Source: Methylococcaceae bacterium (GTDB taxonomy: Bacteria > Pseudomonadota > Gammaproteobacteria > Methylococcales > Methylomonadaceae). Taken from it: a DNA stretch of 64,000 nucleotides. Under the pieces are notes generated by a model. The model made no database searches. It was not told the DNA's origin and saw only the letters and a program-made list of their open reading frames with translations. Both the position numbers and the translations under genes were made by a program. The stretch is taken from NCBI GenBank assembly GCA_030693065.1, contig JAUYBL010000019.1, positions 1 through 64,000 of the forward strand, read 5' to 3'. This document shows positions 34,044 to 43,039 of the stretch, in pieces. How positions within the stretch are numbered: the stretch's first letter is position 1; the number at the start of each line of letters is the position of its first letter.

Positions 34044-35942
34044 ATGTATTTGATTTCAGATTTTTTTTCAGAAAAACATTCCTCTTATTCTATGAATGTT
34101 TTGGGTGCAAATCGATTAAGTCAACATTTGGATAGCGGCCAACTCATTAAAGACAGCTTTAATGCACATGAATGCGTATTTATTCAATTGGAGGGCGATA
34201 AGGAATTTGTGCTTACCAGTGATACTTCTTATTCATTATTGCAGATCGAATCAGGTGGATTTTTAGGTAAGCCATTACTGCCTGACTTTCCCATAATATG
34301 GATACCACTCCCCGCAATAGTTAGACAAACCAATGCCTACAACCAAATTGTTTCTGAAGAGTTTATTAGCATTTCAGGATTGACTTGGGAGAGCAATGAG
34401 CACATTTGTTTTATATTTAAACCACCTAAAAATACAAGTCTAGACCTAGTTATTTGGCGCTTACCCGCACATTTTCCACTTGAAGAGCTCTTTTCTCTTA
34501 AGCCTATTGAAACTGAAGGCTATTTCCTTCAAGGCTCTCACGGTTGTATTAACAAACCCGCTGATTTATATCGCCATCTTATACATGGCGCAGTTTATGA
34601 CCTGCGTTACTCCTGGCCACACAATAAAAAATGTTTCTCTGAAAACGAGGCGCATGCGCTATATACAATTTTTTCAGGCTTAGAAAAACAAACCGGCAAA
34701 ACCATTTACCGATATTTCCAATTACAGTTGGTACTTTCTCTTATTGAACGCCAAGCCGAAGATGGCGGCTGGTATCACGGCATGTGGACGGATGGTGCTG
34801 AATGCCATTACCGCTTACATACCAGCGGCGCACATTTATTGATGGATGAATTTCAACGCACAGCTTGCCCTCAAGTTATGTCGTCGTTAGAAAAGGCAGT
34901 ATCTTTTCTCTCCAAAACGACAGATAACTTGAACTGCGGCAAATGGTTTTTACATGACTCGCTGGAATTATCCGAGCAGGCCATGAATAGCGGGCCCTTT
35001 AAATGGATAGCTAACAAGACTTTCGGCAAAAGTGTTTCCAACATGTTGGTATTAAATACCCATCTTGATACATCAATCGCTCTAAATCGTTATCAAAAGA
35101 TAACTGGGGATATTCAATACCAAAATTTGGTAACTTCAGCATTAAATTCAACTCGCACAGTCTTGGACTTAAAAACAGCAGATTGGCTTTATAAGCCTTT
35201 ATTTTGGGCGATTGGTTTAACCATGTTGCCTACTGAAAAAGCCAGTCAATTGCCTTTTCCAATAAGAGCTATAAAGCGCTTTGCTTGGCAAACATTAATC
35301 AAAATACTGCCCGACATTAAATCGCGCTTCCCTCGTTTAGTGATGCCAAATGGTTATATAGACAGGGAATTGTCACTTAGGACCTGGGCTATTGATTATC
35401 AAACTATCAATATGATGGATTTGGCGCGTCATGCGTATGCTTTTCCAAGTGCTTTTGATGAGTCGATTTTAGATAAAGCAATGGAATTCACCCAAACGAG
35501 TGGCTTGATTAAACGATATAGAGAGTTATCGCCTGACAAACATTATTCTGTGGGATTTTGGTCTGAGGCACTTTATTACCGCTGTCTATCCAAACCATAT
35601 ATTAAATACCGTCAATGGCTGGCAGAAGCCATGTTGGAATGTCATGATCTTAATTTTGGCCTATCACCTTCATTATTGGGCACTAATGGCGAAGCGTTAG
35701 CCTTCGATCAACAAGTTGCGATGCCTTTAGCCGATAATCCTGAATTAATAATGGCTAATTTAGCCGTTGGCACAAATAAAGAGTTTTTGCTCGTAAATAC
35801 CAGCGCAAAGCCTATAACCATTTCTTGGGCTTCAACGCCTGCCCCAGAGTTGGAATGGTATGACTCAAAGGGAACTTGCTTGTCAAAAAATTCGCTAGTC
35901 GTGAATAATCGCGACTGGATTATCGGGACTCATCAAGGTTAA
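34044..35942 (+). CDS. Large unrecognised protein, possibly alpha/alpha-toroid carbohydrate-active
   Basis: A 632-residue soluble protein that I cannot place in a family with confidence. The N-terminal 200 residues are beta-rich (QLEGDKEFVLTSD, IWIPLPAIV). The middle and C-terminal parts are helical with repeated aromatic and acidic spots (EDGGWYHGMWTDGAECHYRLHTSGAHL, in part; ILDKAMEFTQT; SVGFWSEALYYRCL), as in alpha/alpha-barrel glycosidases, lyases and epimerases. The last 70 residues look like a small beta domain. It has no signal peptide or membrane helix. It lies between glycosyltransferase genes, with 3 bases to the next. A glycan-modifying role is inference. Confidence 0.6.
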   Translation: MYLISDFFSEKHSSYSMNVLGANRLSQHLDSGQLIKDSFNAHECVFIQLEGDKEFVLTSDTSYSLLQIESGGFLGKPLLPDFPIIWIPLPAIVRQTNAYNQIVSEEFISISGLTWESNEHICFIFKPPKNTSLDLVIWRLPAHFPLEELFSLKPIETEGYFLQGSHGCINKPADLYRHLIHGAVYDLRYSWPHNKKCFSENEAHALYTIFSGLEKQTGKTIYRYFQLQLVLSLIERQAEDGGWYHGMWTDGAECHYRLHTSGAHLLMDEFQRTACPQVMSSLEKAVSFLSKTTDNLNCGKWFLHDSLELSEQAMNSGPFKWIANKTFGKSVSNMLVLNTHLDTSIALNRYQKITGDIQYQNLVTSALNSTRTVLDLKTADWLYKPLFWAIGLTMLPTEKASQLPFPIRAIKRFAWQTLIKILPDIKSRFPRLVMPNGYIDRELSLRTWAIDYQTINMMDLARHAYAFPSAFDESILDKAMEFTQTSGLIKRYRELSPDKHYSVGFWSEALYYRCLSKPYIKYRQWLAEAMLECHDLNFGLSPSLLGTNGEALAFDQQVAMPLADNPELIMANLAVGTNKEFLLVNTSAKPITISWASTPAPELEWYDSKGTCLSKNSLVVNNRDWIIGTHQG

Positions 35943-35944
35943 TT

Positions 35945-37093
35945 ATGCACATCGGCATTGTCACTTCTGAATTTCCGCCGGATATTGGCGGGGTAGAAAC
36001 TTATGCTATTGAATTTGCCAAAACGCTAGTAACTCTCGGGCACCAAGTCAGTGTATTTGTTCATACTCATCACCAATCTGCCTTATACGGCGACGGTATC
36101 ACCTTATATCCGGCTTTAAAGTTTTGTCGCCGACTGGATAGACGAATTTTGAAGCAATTTGAGGTAGATGCCTGGCACGTAATGAATGCCGCCCATTGCT
36201 GGCTAACTTTGGAAACTGATAAACCAGTGGTGGTGTCCATTCATGGCAATGATTTTCTCAACCCCTATCCATTGACGGGCACTCCAGCCTTGGCAAGCTG
36301 GGGGCCGCTGTGGCGTTGCTCTCGCTTATTAGCTCCACTCGATCGCTGGCTAAGTAAGCGATTAACCCCAGTCTACATGCGCAAAGCTCTGCCTAAAGCG
36401 CGTATTATTCTGGCTAATAGCAAGTTCACTGAGCAGGTATTTCTGGCCAATTTTCCAGAATGCGCAGGCAAAACATTGGTTGCCCAAGTGGGCGTCGGCG
36501 ACAATTTTCTAACTTCCCTGCTAACTCCAAAGCACAACTCTATCCCCCTGCTAGTAACTGTTTCCCGGTTATCAGAGCCTCGTAAAAATATCGATAAGAT
36601 AATTAAAGCCTTGGCTCAATTAAATGCTGACACTGATTTTCGATACAGTATTATTGGTGATGGTGCTTTTAAGCCGCAATTGGAAAGTCTGGTAATTAGC
36701 CTTGGTCTGGAAAATAAAATTAGCTTTCTTGGTCGCCAGCCTACAGAACAAGTCATCGAGTCAATGCGTGAAGCCGATTTGTTTGTCTTACCTTCGTCGA
36801 CATTACCTGACAGCCATGAAGGTTTTGGCATTGTTTACTTGGAGGCCGCTGCTTGTGGCACGCCTTCGTTAGCAACACGACAAGCCGGTGCTATTGAAGC
36901 TATTGACGATGGTAAAAGTGGTTTTTTTGTCGACGATCCTACCATCGACAACATTAAATATGCTTTGAAAGACTTTCTTGATGGCCAGGTCAAATTTAAT
37001 ATCAGAGATTGTCGACACTTCGCTGAACAATTCACTTGGCAAAAAGTGGTTGAAAAAGCCCTGCCTTTTTATCTTCCGGCTAACAACTCATGA
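35945..37093 (+). CDS. Family 4 glycosyltransferase
   Basis: A 382-residue GT-B retaining transferase. N-terminal FPPDIGGVETYAIEFAKTL (glycine-rich acceptor loop), TVSRLSEPRKNIDKII at the domain junction, IIGDGAFKPQLE, and the family C-terminal block SHEGFGIVYLEAAACGTP with the E-x7-E pair. It starts three bases after the 632-residue protein gene and overlaps the next gene by four bases (ATGA), so translation is coupled. Donor unknown. Confidence 0.92.
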   Translation: MHIGIVTSEFPPDIGGVETYAIEFAKTLVTLGHQVSVFVHTHHQSALYGDGITLYPALKFCRRLDRRILKQFEVDAWHVMNAAHCWLTLETDKPVVVSIHGNDFLNPYPLTGTPALASWGPLWRCSRLLAPLDRWLSKRLTPVYMRKALPKARIILANSKFTEQVFLANFPECAGKTLVAQVGVGDNFLTSLLTPKHNSIPLLVTVSRLSEPRKNIDKIIKALAQLNADTDFRYSIIGDGAFKPQLESLVISLGLENKISFLGRQPTEQVIESMREADLFVLPSSTLPDSHEGFGIVYLEAAACGTPSLATRQAGAIEAIDDGKSGFFVDDPTIDNIKYALKDFLDGQVKFNIRDCRHFAEQFTWQKVVEKALPFYLPANNS

Positions 37094-38025
37094 GTAGACC
37101 ACTTATCTCAATTATTATGCCTTGCTATAACGCAGAGGCCTATATTGAACAAACTGTAATAAATGTATTTGAACAAACCTATGGCAACGTTGAACTGATT
37201 GTTGTTGATGATGGCTCTACGGATAACAGCCCGGCATTACTAACAAAGTCTGCACAAAATTTTCCAGGCTTAACAATATTGCATCAGCCTAATAAAGGCC
37301 CCTACCCCGCCCGTAACTTGGCTCTGCAACATGCCAAAGGTGAATATATAGCCTTGCTTGACGCCGATGATTACTGGTCAGTAGATTGCTTGGAAAAACT
37401 CTATAGCGCTTTAGTGAGCGCCAATGCCGACGTAAGTTATTGCGGTTGGCAAAATATCGTTGAAAATGGTCAAGATGGTCCGCAGTATGTTCCACCAGCT
37501 TATGAACAAGGCAATATCCACGAAGCATTCTTAACTGGCTGCCCTTGGCCAATCCACGCCGCGCTTACCCGTAAATCGATTGTCGATCAAGTCGGTGGTT
37601 TTTCTGAGCGCCGCTTTAGTGCAATGGATTATGATTTTTGGATTCGTATTTCAGCTGTCACTCAAAATATTGTGCTTGTGCCGGAAGTGTTGGCTTTTTA
37701 TCGCTGGCATCAACATGGTCAGATTTCATCAGTTAAATGGCGTCAAGTCTTGGATGCGTGGCAAGTAAGAAAAGATTTTGTTGCGCAGAATCCCTCTTTA
37801 TTTAACCAACTACAGCCCTCCTCATTAAGTGAGTTTATAAATGGGCCGGTTTTAAAACAAGCAATTGAAGCATTCTGGAAACGTGATTTGTTGTCCGCGC
37901 AAAAATTATTTCGGGCTATACTTTCTACATCTTCTTGGCAGACACGCGATCTTAAATATTTACTGCCAGCATTATTACCACTTGGCCTTTATCGACAAGT
38001 AGTAAGTCTCTTAGAAAAAAGTTAA
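37090..38025 (+). CDS. Family 2 glycosyltransferase
   Basis: A 311-residue GT-A enzyme. Motifs: ISIIMPCYNAEAYIEQTV, VDDGSTDNSPALL, NKGPYPARNLALQHAKGEYIALLDADDYW cut into GPYPARNLA and LLDADDYW (D-x-D), and MDYDFWIRIS in the acceptor part. It overlaps the preceding GT4 gene by four bases. No membrane segments. Confidence 0.92.
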   Translation: MSRPLISIIMPCYNAEAYIEQTVINVFEQTYGNVELIVVDDGSTDNSPALLTKSAQNFPGLTILHQPNKGPYPARNLALQHAKGEYIALLDADDYWSVDCLEKLYSALVSANADVSYCGWQNIVENGQDGPQYVPPAYEQGNIHEAFLTGCPWPIHAALTRKSIVDQVGGFSERRFSAMDYDFWIRISAVTQNIVLVPEVLAFYRWHQHGQISSVKWRQVLDAWQVRKDFVAQNPSLFNQLQPSSLSEFINGPVLKQAIEAFWKRDLLSAQKLFRAILSTSSWQTRDLKYLLPALLPLGLYRQVVSLLEKS

Positions 38026-38038
38026 ACCCAAGGTATTC

Positions 38039-38809
38039 ATGAGTCGTTTTATTATTTTGATGTATCACATGATTTCTGAGCCCCAAACGGCAGCAGAAGT
38101 TCGATTCGCTTGCCCACCCAAGCAATTTGAAAAACATCTGCAATTGCTTTTAAAAAAAGGCTATACACCCGTCAGTATTAATCAAGTCAGCAATTACTAT
38201 ACGCAAAACATCCCACTCCCCGATAAAGCAGTTTTAATTACTTTAGATGATGGCTTTGAGGATAATTACTTAAACGCCCTGCCTATTTTTCAACGCTACC
38301 ACATCCCCGCATTAATTTACTTGGCTACAGGACTCATAGGCAAAACGAATCAATGGATGACATCCCCAACATTCTCAGAGCGTAAAATACTGTCTTGGTC
38401 GCAAATCAAAGAAATGGCAGATTATGGTATTGAATTTGGCTCGCACACAGTTTCACATCCGCGATTAAACGAATTGGGTGATGAAAAAGTTGAACAAGAA
38501 CTGACTGTGTCCAAACAAACTATTGAAGAACATTTAGGTAAAGAATGTGCGCATTTTGCATATCCTTACGGATTATTGACTGAAAGCACTAGGGATTTAG
38601 TAAAAAACACAGGGTTTAAAACCGCCTGTTCAACACGCTCTGGATTTAATAATGCCGAGCGAGATCCCTTAATACTGCATCGCATCGAAGTGTACGGTAA
38701 TGACCCAACTTGGAAATTAAACCAAAAAATCAACTTTGGCACTAACGAAGCAAGCCTACTGTTTCCGTTGCAGTATTACGCTAATAGACTACTGACGCGA
38801 CTAGGATAA
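38039..38809 (+). CDS. Polysaccharide deacetylase (NodB homology domain)
   Basis: A 256-residue carbohydrate esterase family 4 protein. It has the opening MYHMISEP, the catalytic/metal pair in LITLDDGFEDNY (about 74-85), the metal histidines in GSHTVSHPRL (H-x3-H) and AYPYGLLTESTRDLV. All core residues are seen. Such enzymes remove acetyl groups from N-acetylhexosamines. There is no signal peptide, so it may act on a lipid-linked or cytoplasmic intermediate. It lies 13 bases after one glycosyltransferase gene and 5 before another. It is much shorter than the XrtA-locus deacetylase carrying a DUF3473 extension. Confidence 0.9.
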   Translation: MSRFIILMYHMISEPQTAAEVRFACPPKQFEKHLQLLLKKGYTPVSINQVSNYYTQNIPLPDKAVLITLDDGFEDNYLNALPIFQRYHIPALIYLATGLIGKTNQWMTSPTFSERKILSWSQIKEMADYGIEFGSHTVSHPRLNELGDEKVEQELTVSKQTIEEHLGKECAHFAYPYGLLTESTRDLVKNTGFKTACSTRSGFNNAERDPLILHRIEVYGNDPTWKLNQKINFGTNEASLLFPLQYYANRLLTRLG

Positions 38810-38814
38810 TCGTT

Positions 38815-39747
38815 GTGGATATTAGCATCATCATCTGTACTTACAATAGAGTAGGCAATCTTCAAGAGTGTTTTGATTGCCTTGCAACTCAAGAAATAAC
38901 TAATGGTTTTTCATGGGAAGTTTTACTCGTTGACAATAATTCTATCGACCATACAAAACAGTTTACCGAGGAATATTCAACTAATTGTCATTTTCAACTT
39001 AGATACACATTTGCCTCTCAGCAAGGTTTATCGTTTGCCAGAAATCATGGCATAAAAGAATCTCGAGGCAGTATTCTGATTTTTATCGATGACGATATTC
39101 GCGTGAATAAAAAATGGCTAGAGTCTATTTACAATACATTTATTATCTATAAATGCGATGCTGTAGGTGGTCGTATACATATAGAAAGCCCTGCTAAATT
39201 ACCCAAATGGATTACTCCTGACATGTACGGTTTTCTTGGACATCAGGATTTTGGAGAGCAACCTCATCAAATGGATGGCTACAAAGAATATCCGTTTGGT
39301 GGCAATATGGCCATTCGCAATTCGGTAGTAGAACAAATTGGTTTATTTGATACAGAAATGGGCCGTAAAGGTGAAGGTCTAAAAAAAGACGAATTATTCA
39401 AAGGCGAAGAAACTGATTTTTTTCACCGTCTTGCGGATATTGGTGGCAAGTTTTACTATCAACCTGACGCTTTAGTGTTTCATAAAATTCTACCTCACCA
39501 ATTGAAACAACGTTTCTTTTTAACATTACATAACAACGCTGGCCAAACTCAAGCCTTAAGGGATAAAGAAGAGTATAAGCGTACCTTAGCAGGTATACCG
39601 TTGTTTATATTTATGCAATTTATTAGATCAATAGGAAAATATCTGTATCAATTAGTTTTCAATGGCGCTGATATGTCTTTTCGACAACTAATGAACGTTT
39701 GTTATTTTTTTGGAATGATATGCAGTTACCATAAAAAGTTTTTATAA
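38815..39747 (+). CDS. Family 2 glycosyltransferase
   Basis: A 310-residue GT-A enzyme that appears to start at GTG 38815 (a TTG two bases earlier is in another frame); no ATG fits the conserved opening DISIIICTYNRVGNL. Further motifs: LLVDNNSIDHT, SFARNHGIKESRG, IFIDDDIRV (D-D-D metal site) and KGEETDFFHRLAD. Only five bases separate it from the deacetylase stop codon. Substrate unknown. Confidence 0.88.
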   Translation: MDISIIICTYNRVGNLQECFDCLATQEITNGFSWEVLLVDNNSIDHTKQFTEEYSTNCHFQLRYTFASQQGLSFARNHGIKESRGSILIFIDDDIRVNKKWLESIYNTFIIYKCDAVGGRIHIESPAKLPKWITPDMYGFLGHQDFGEQPHQMDGYKEYPFGGNMAIRNSVVEQIGLFDTEMGRKGEGLKKDELFKGEETDFFHRLADIGGKFYYQPDALVFHKILPHQLKQRFFLTLHNNAGQTQALRDKEEYKRTLAGIPLFIFMQFIRSIGKYLYQLVFNGADMSFRQLMNVCYFFGMICSYHKKFL

Positions 39748-39769
39748 AAAAATATTTTAACTCAGCGAA

Positions 39770-40813
39770 ATGAAAATAATTATTGATTTTTTCGAATTAC
39801 TTCAAAAGAATATCAAAGCGATCATTAACTCATATGGGTATAAAATAGTAAAAATAAAAAGACCTAACAAAAAAAAAATAACAAACCGACTCGTTAACCA
39901 GACCGAAGCAATCGCTGCACATTTTGATGACGAAAATACTTATAACTTAGTTAACAAAAGTCAGTTTTTCACTGTCCAAATAGATGCAAAACCAGGGATA
40001 AACCATCTAAGAGAAGCTTTAAACTGGCTCGTGAGAGAATCCATATCGTTAAATAGAACTCCTCTAGTTTTTACCCCTCACTTCGACAATTGCCATAACT
40101 TTGATATTGAAGTGCAAGCAAATTGGGATAAGTACATCAACCTAAATAATATTCAAATTATCCATAAACCAACGGGCAATGCCATTTCAATACAGGCGGT
40201 TATGGAAAAAGATATTACCGGTTTCGATGATTTATCAGTGTTATGGGTAGAACGTGACCATGTTATAACTGAAAAAGAGAATTCAGAATTCGACCTTATT
40301 ATTAGACATAATAAAACAGGATTAGAAATCAGCTGTATTCATAACGGGATCCGCGGCTTGCCAGAGTATTCGGTAACCTTTTTACCTTCGGCTTGTGTTT
40401 TAGATACTTATAATCAAGTAAGCAATAAGATCGAAAACTATTGTGCAATCCACGTAAGACGAGGTGATATGTTAAGTATGGTTGAAACATATCCCAACCT
40501 TAAACATGACACTCATCCTGACCAAATAATTGCAACTATTTCTAAGGTCCTAACTAGAAAATCAAATATCTATATACTCACTAACGAAAGAGATAGAAAC
40601 TATTTTAATCCACTAAATAATGATTATATCGTATTTCAATATTTCGACTTTCCGGAACTAAGTGAGCTAATTGAGTGCGAAAAACCAGACAATTTTCTTT
40701 TGTTCGAAATAGAAAAGCTAATATTCGAAAATGCAAATACCAAGATATATACGTTCACCCATCCAGAAGGAGGAACCCGTATAAGTTTATCTAAAAATCT
40801 GGGATGGGCATAG
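39770..40813 (+). CDS. Fucosyltransferase-like protein with HVRRGD motif
   Basis: A 347-residue protein. Its middle carries CAIHVRRGDMLSMVETYP (about 224-241), whose H-x-R-R-x-D core is motif I of alpha-1,2/alpha-1,6 and protein O-fucosyltransferases (GT-B fold), where the Arg contacts GDP-fucose. A later stretch IYILTNERDRNYF and FTHPEGGTRISLSKNLG fits the C-terminal half of such enzymes. The first 40 residues are basic and may touch the membrane. I cannot place it in a named GT family by eye, but a fucosyltransferase-superfamily role in the glycan cluster is likely. Confidence 0.65.
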   Translation: MKIIIDFFELLQKNIKAIINSYGYKIVKIKRPNKKKITNRLVNQTEAIAAHFDDENTYNLVNKSQFFTVQIDAKPGINHLREALNWLVRESISLNRTPLVFTPHFDNCHNFDIEVQANWDKYINLNNIQIIHKPTGNAISIQAVMEKDITGFDDLSVLWVERDHVITEKENSEFDLIIRHNKTGLEISCIHNGIRGLPEYSVTFLPSACVLDTYNQVSNKIENYCAIHVRRGDMLSMVETYPNLKHDTHPDQIIATISKVLTRKSNIYILTNERDRNYFNPLNNDYIVFQYFDFPELSELIECEKPDNFLLFEIEKLIFENANTKIYTFTHPEGGTRISLSKNLGWA

Positions 40814-40870
40814 GCACTTACCTAATTATTTCAATTATTAAAAAGCGTGTTAGCTAAATAATTTAATATA

Positions 40871-41863
40871 ATGAATAAAATTACTTTTATCACTACTGTT
40901 TTAAATGATGAAAAAGGTATTAATAGCCTTTTTGATGGACTTCTCGAACAGAGTACTCGACCTGATGAAATTATCGTTGTCGATGGTGGCTCAAAAGATA
41001 ATACACTAGCTAAACTCGAAAGCTACCTTGATAAATTCACCCTATTTAAAATTATACAAGCACCCAATACAAATATTTCTCAAGGTAGAAATCTTGCTAT
41101 TTTAAATGCCTCCCATCCAATTATCGTAGTCACTGACGCTGGCTGCCGACCGGATAAGAATTGGATATTTGAAATATCAAAACCGTTATTAGATGATAGT
41201 GAAATTTACGCTGTCTCTGGAAAAGTAATTTCTGAAACAAGCTCTGTGCTCGAACATTATAGTGGCTTACTATCAATACCCGACCACACCACAAAAGAAC
41301 AAGAAGAATTATTTTATGGCCGAAACTCAGCATTCCGAAAAACGCTATGGGAACAAGTAGGTGGATATCCTGAGTGGCTTTATACTGCAGAAGATTCTTT
41401 ATTTGCTTTAGCGGCAAAAAAACGCGGTTTTTCTATTTCACATAATCCCAAAGCCATTATTTTTTGGCGACCCCGTAATAGTTTACGCAAAATTGCGAAA
41501 ATGTTTTATCTATATGGCAAAGGTAATGGTCGTATTGCTTGGGGCGGTGATATTAAAGGCACTTTATATTGGTTACGAAATCATGGGGTGTTGTTTTTAA
41601 GCTTTTTATTAGGTTTCATTTATCCATTTGCTTGGATAGCAACAGCTTTATTAACATTATATTTATACAAATTAATCGCCCTTCCCTCTTTAATTAAAAT
41701 AAGGGCAATTGATAAAGACTGGCGCAGGGAAGCATACATTCCTTTAATTACTTTTATACGCAATTTATCTTCTAACTTAGGTTATCTATCTGGTTTTATA
41801 GAATATAAAAACAACCCAATATTTAAAGAAAACCTAGATAAATACATTAATAATTTAAAATAG
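40871..41863 (+). CDS. Family 2 glycosyltransferase with C-terminal membrane segments
   Basis: A 330-residue GT-A enzyme. ITFITTVLNDEKGINSLFDG, IVVDGGSKDNTLA, NTNISQGRNLAI and VTDAGCRPDKNW give the nucleotide and metal region; YTAEDSLFALAAKKRG is the acceptor ED motif. After residue 225 there are two transmembrane helices (LFLSFLLGFIYPFAWIATAL region), anchoring it at the inner membrane. It sits between the fucosyltransferase-like and the GT4-like genes. Confidence 0.9.
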   Translation: MNKITFITTVLNDEKGINSLFDGLLEQSTRPDEIIVVDGGSKDNTLAKLESYLDKFTLFKIIQAPNTNISQGRNLAILNASHPIIVVTDAGCRPDKNWIFEISKPLLDDSEIYAVSGKVISETSSVLEHYSGLLSIPDHTTKEQEELFYGRNSAFRKTLWEQVGGYPEWLYTAEDSLFALAAKKRGFSISHNPKAIIFWRPRNSLRKIAKMFYLYGKGNGRIAWGGDIKGTLYWLRNHGVLFLSFLLGFIYPFAWIATALLTLYLYKLIALPSLIKIRAIDKDWRREAYIPLITFIRNLSSNLGYLSGFIEYKNNPIFKENLDKYINNLK

Positions 41864-41940
41864 ATTATAAAATATATAAAAATAAAAAACACTTAAAATC
41901 ATACTTATAATAATTTAAAATTAAACATTAGAAAATTACC

Positions 41941-42999
41941 ATGAAAATTGCTGCGATTACATCTGGTAAAAACACCCCATCCACACGATTCCGTATCAGA
42001 CAATATATCCCCCATTTATATAAAAATAATATTGAAGTAATTGAGTACTATCCATGGCTTGACAAAACAGCTGGGCTACCATCGGCAATCACTGATATAT
42101 CACCAGAGGTATCATTACCATTTTTAAAGTTCGCTTGGCGACAATTAAAATTATCCGCACGTATTACAGGAATTTTAAAAAGCTGGAAATATGACCTAAC
42201 TTGGTTAGGAAGAGAGCTTTTACCTGGAAACTATAGCTTAGAAAGCTTATTGCATCATCCACTTGCGTTTGATGTTGATGATGCCATTTGGTTAGCCAAA
42301 CCAAATGGCCACTACACAATTTCTAAAATTGCTAAACAATCTGAACTAATTTTGGCAGGGAATGATTATATAGCTGATTGGATGAGTCAATTTAATAAAA
42401 CAATATATATTATTCCAACTGCAATAGACACATTTAAATTTCAGAAAAAGACATATAATTTTACAGATTATGAACAAAAACCTTTTACGATTGGATGGAC
42501 TGGTAGCGCAGGAAACTACAATTATTTGTATAGCATAGAAAAAGCATTACACCAATTCATATCTAAACACAAAGCTAATCTTTTAGTTATTGCTGAAAGG
42601 CCCCCTTCCTTCAAACTTATTGATCCACAGCATGTTGAATTTATAAAGTGGTCACCGGAAACAGAGGCGCTGTCCATATTAAAAATGGATATTGGACTTA
42701 TGCCTTTACCCGACAATGAATGGACTCGCGGAAAATGCGCATTTAAAATGCTTCAATACATGGCTTGCGGAATACCTGCAATTGTATCTCCAGTAGGAAT
42801 GAATAAAGACATTCTTAATATGGCAGAAGTAGGTTTTGGCGCTGATTCCAATGAAGAATTTTATGAATCATTATTATATCTTTACGAAAACCCTGATATA
42901 AAAATAAAACTAGGTATTAATGGAAGAAATCTTGTTGAAAAAAAATTCAGCACAAGCATAATTGCCGGTAAATTGCATACTATATTTACTTCTTTATAG
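41941..42999 (+). CDS. Family 4-like glycosyltransferase
   Basis: A 352-residue GT-B protein. It opens KIAAITSGKNTPSTRFRIRQYIPHL, here split, and has FDVDDAIWL, IGWTGSAGNYNYL at the domain hinge, then MPLPDNEWTRGKCAFKMLQYMACGIP and SPVGMNKDIL in the donor-binding half. This opening (S-TRFR-RQY-P) is seen in glycosyltransferases of exosortase-type polysaccharide loci. Donor unknown. The gap before it (41864-41940) is extremely AT-rich. Confidence 0.85.
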   Translation: MKIAAITSGKNTPSTRFRIRQYIPHLYKNNIEVIEYYPWLDKTAGLPSAITDISPEVSLPFLKFAWRQLKLSARITGILKSWKYDLTWLGRELLPGNYSLESLLHHPLAFDVDDAIWLAKPNGHYTISKIAKQSELILAGNDYIADWMSQFNKTIYIIPTAIDTFKFQKKTYNFTDYEQKPFTIGWTGSAGNYNYLYSIEKALHQFISKHKANLLVIAERPPSFKLIDPQHVEFIKWSPETEALSILKMDIGLMPLPDNEWTRGKCAFKMLQYMACGIPAIVSPVGMNKDILNMAEVGFGADSNEEFYESLLYLYENPDIKIKLGINGRNLVEKKFSTSIIAGKLHTIFTSL

Positions 43000-43039
43000 G
43001 GCTAGCCAAAATTATTAAAAAAATACTTTACTAAATAAC

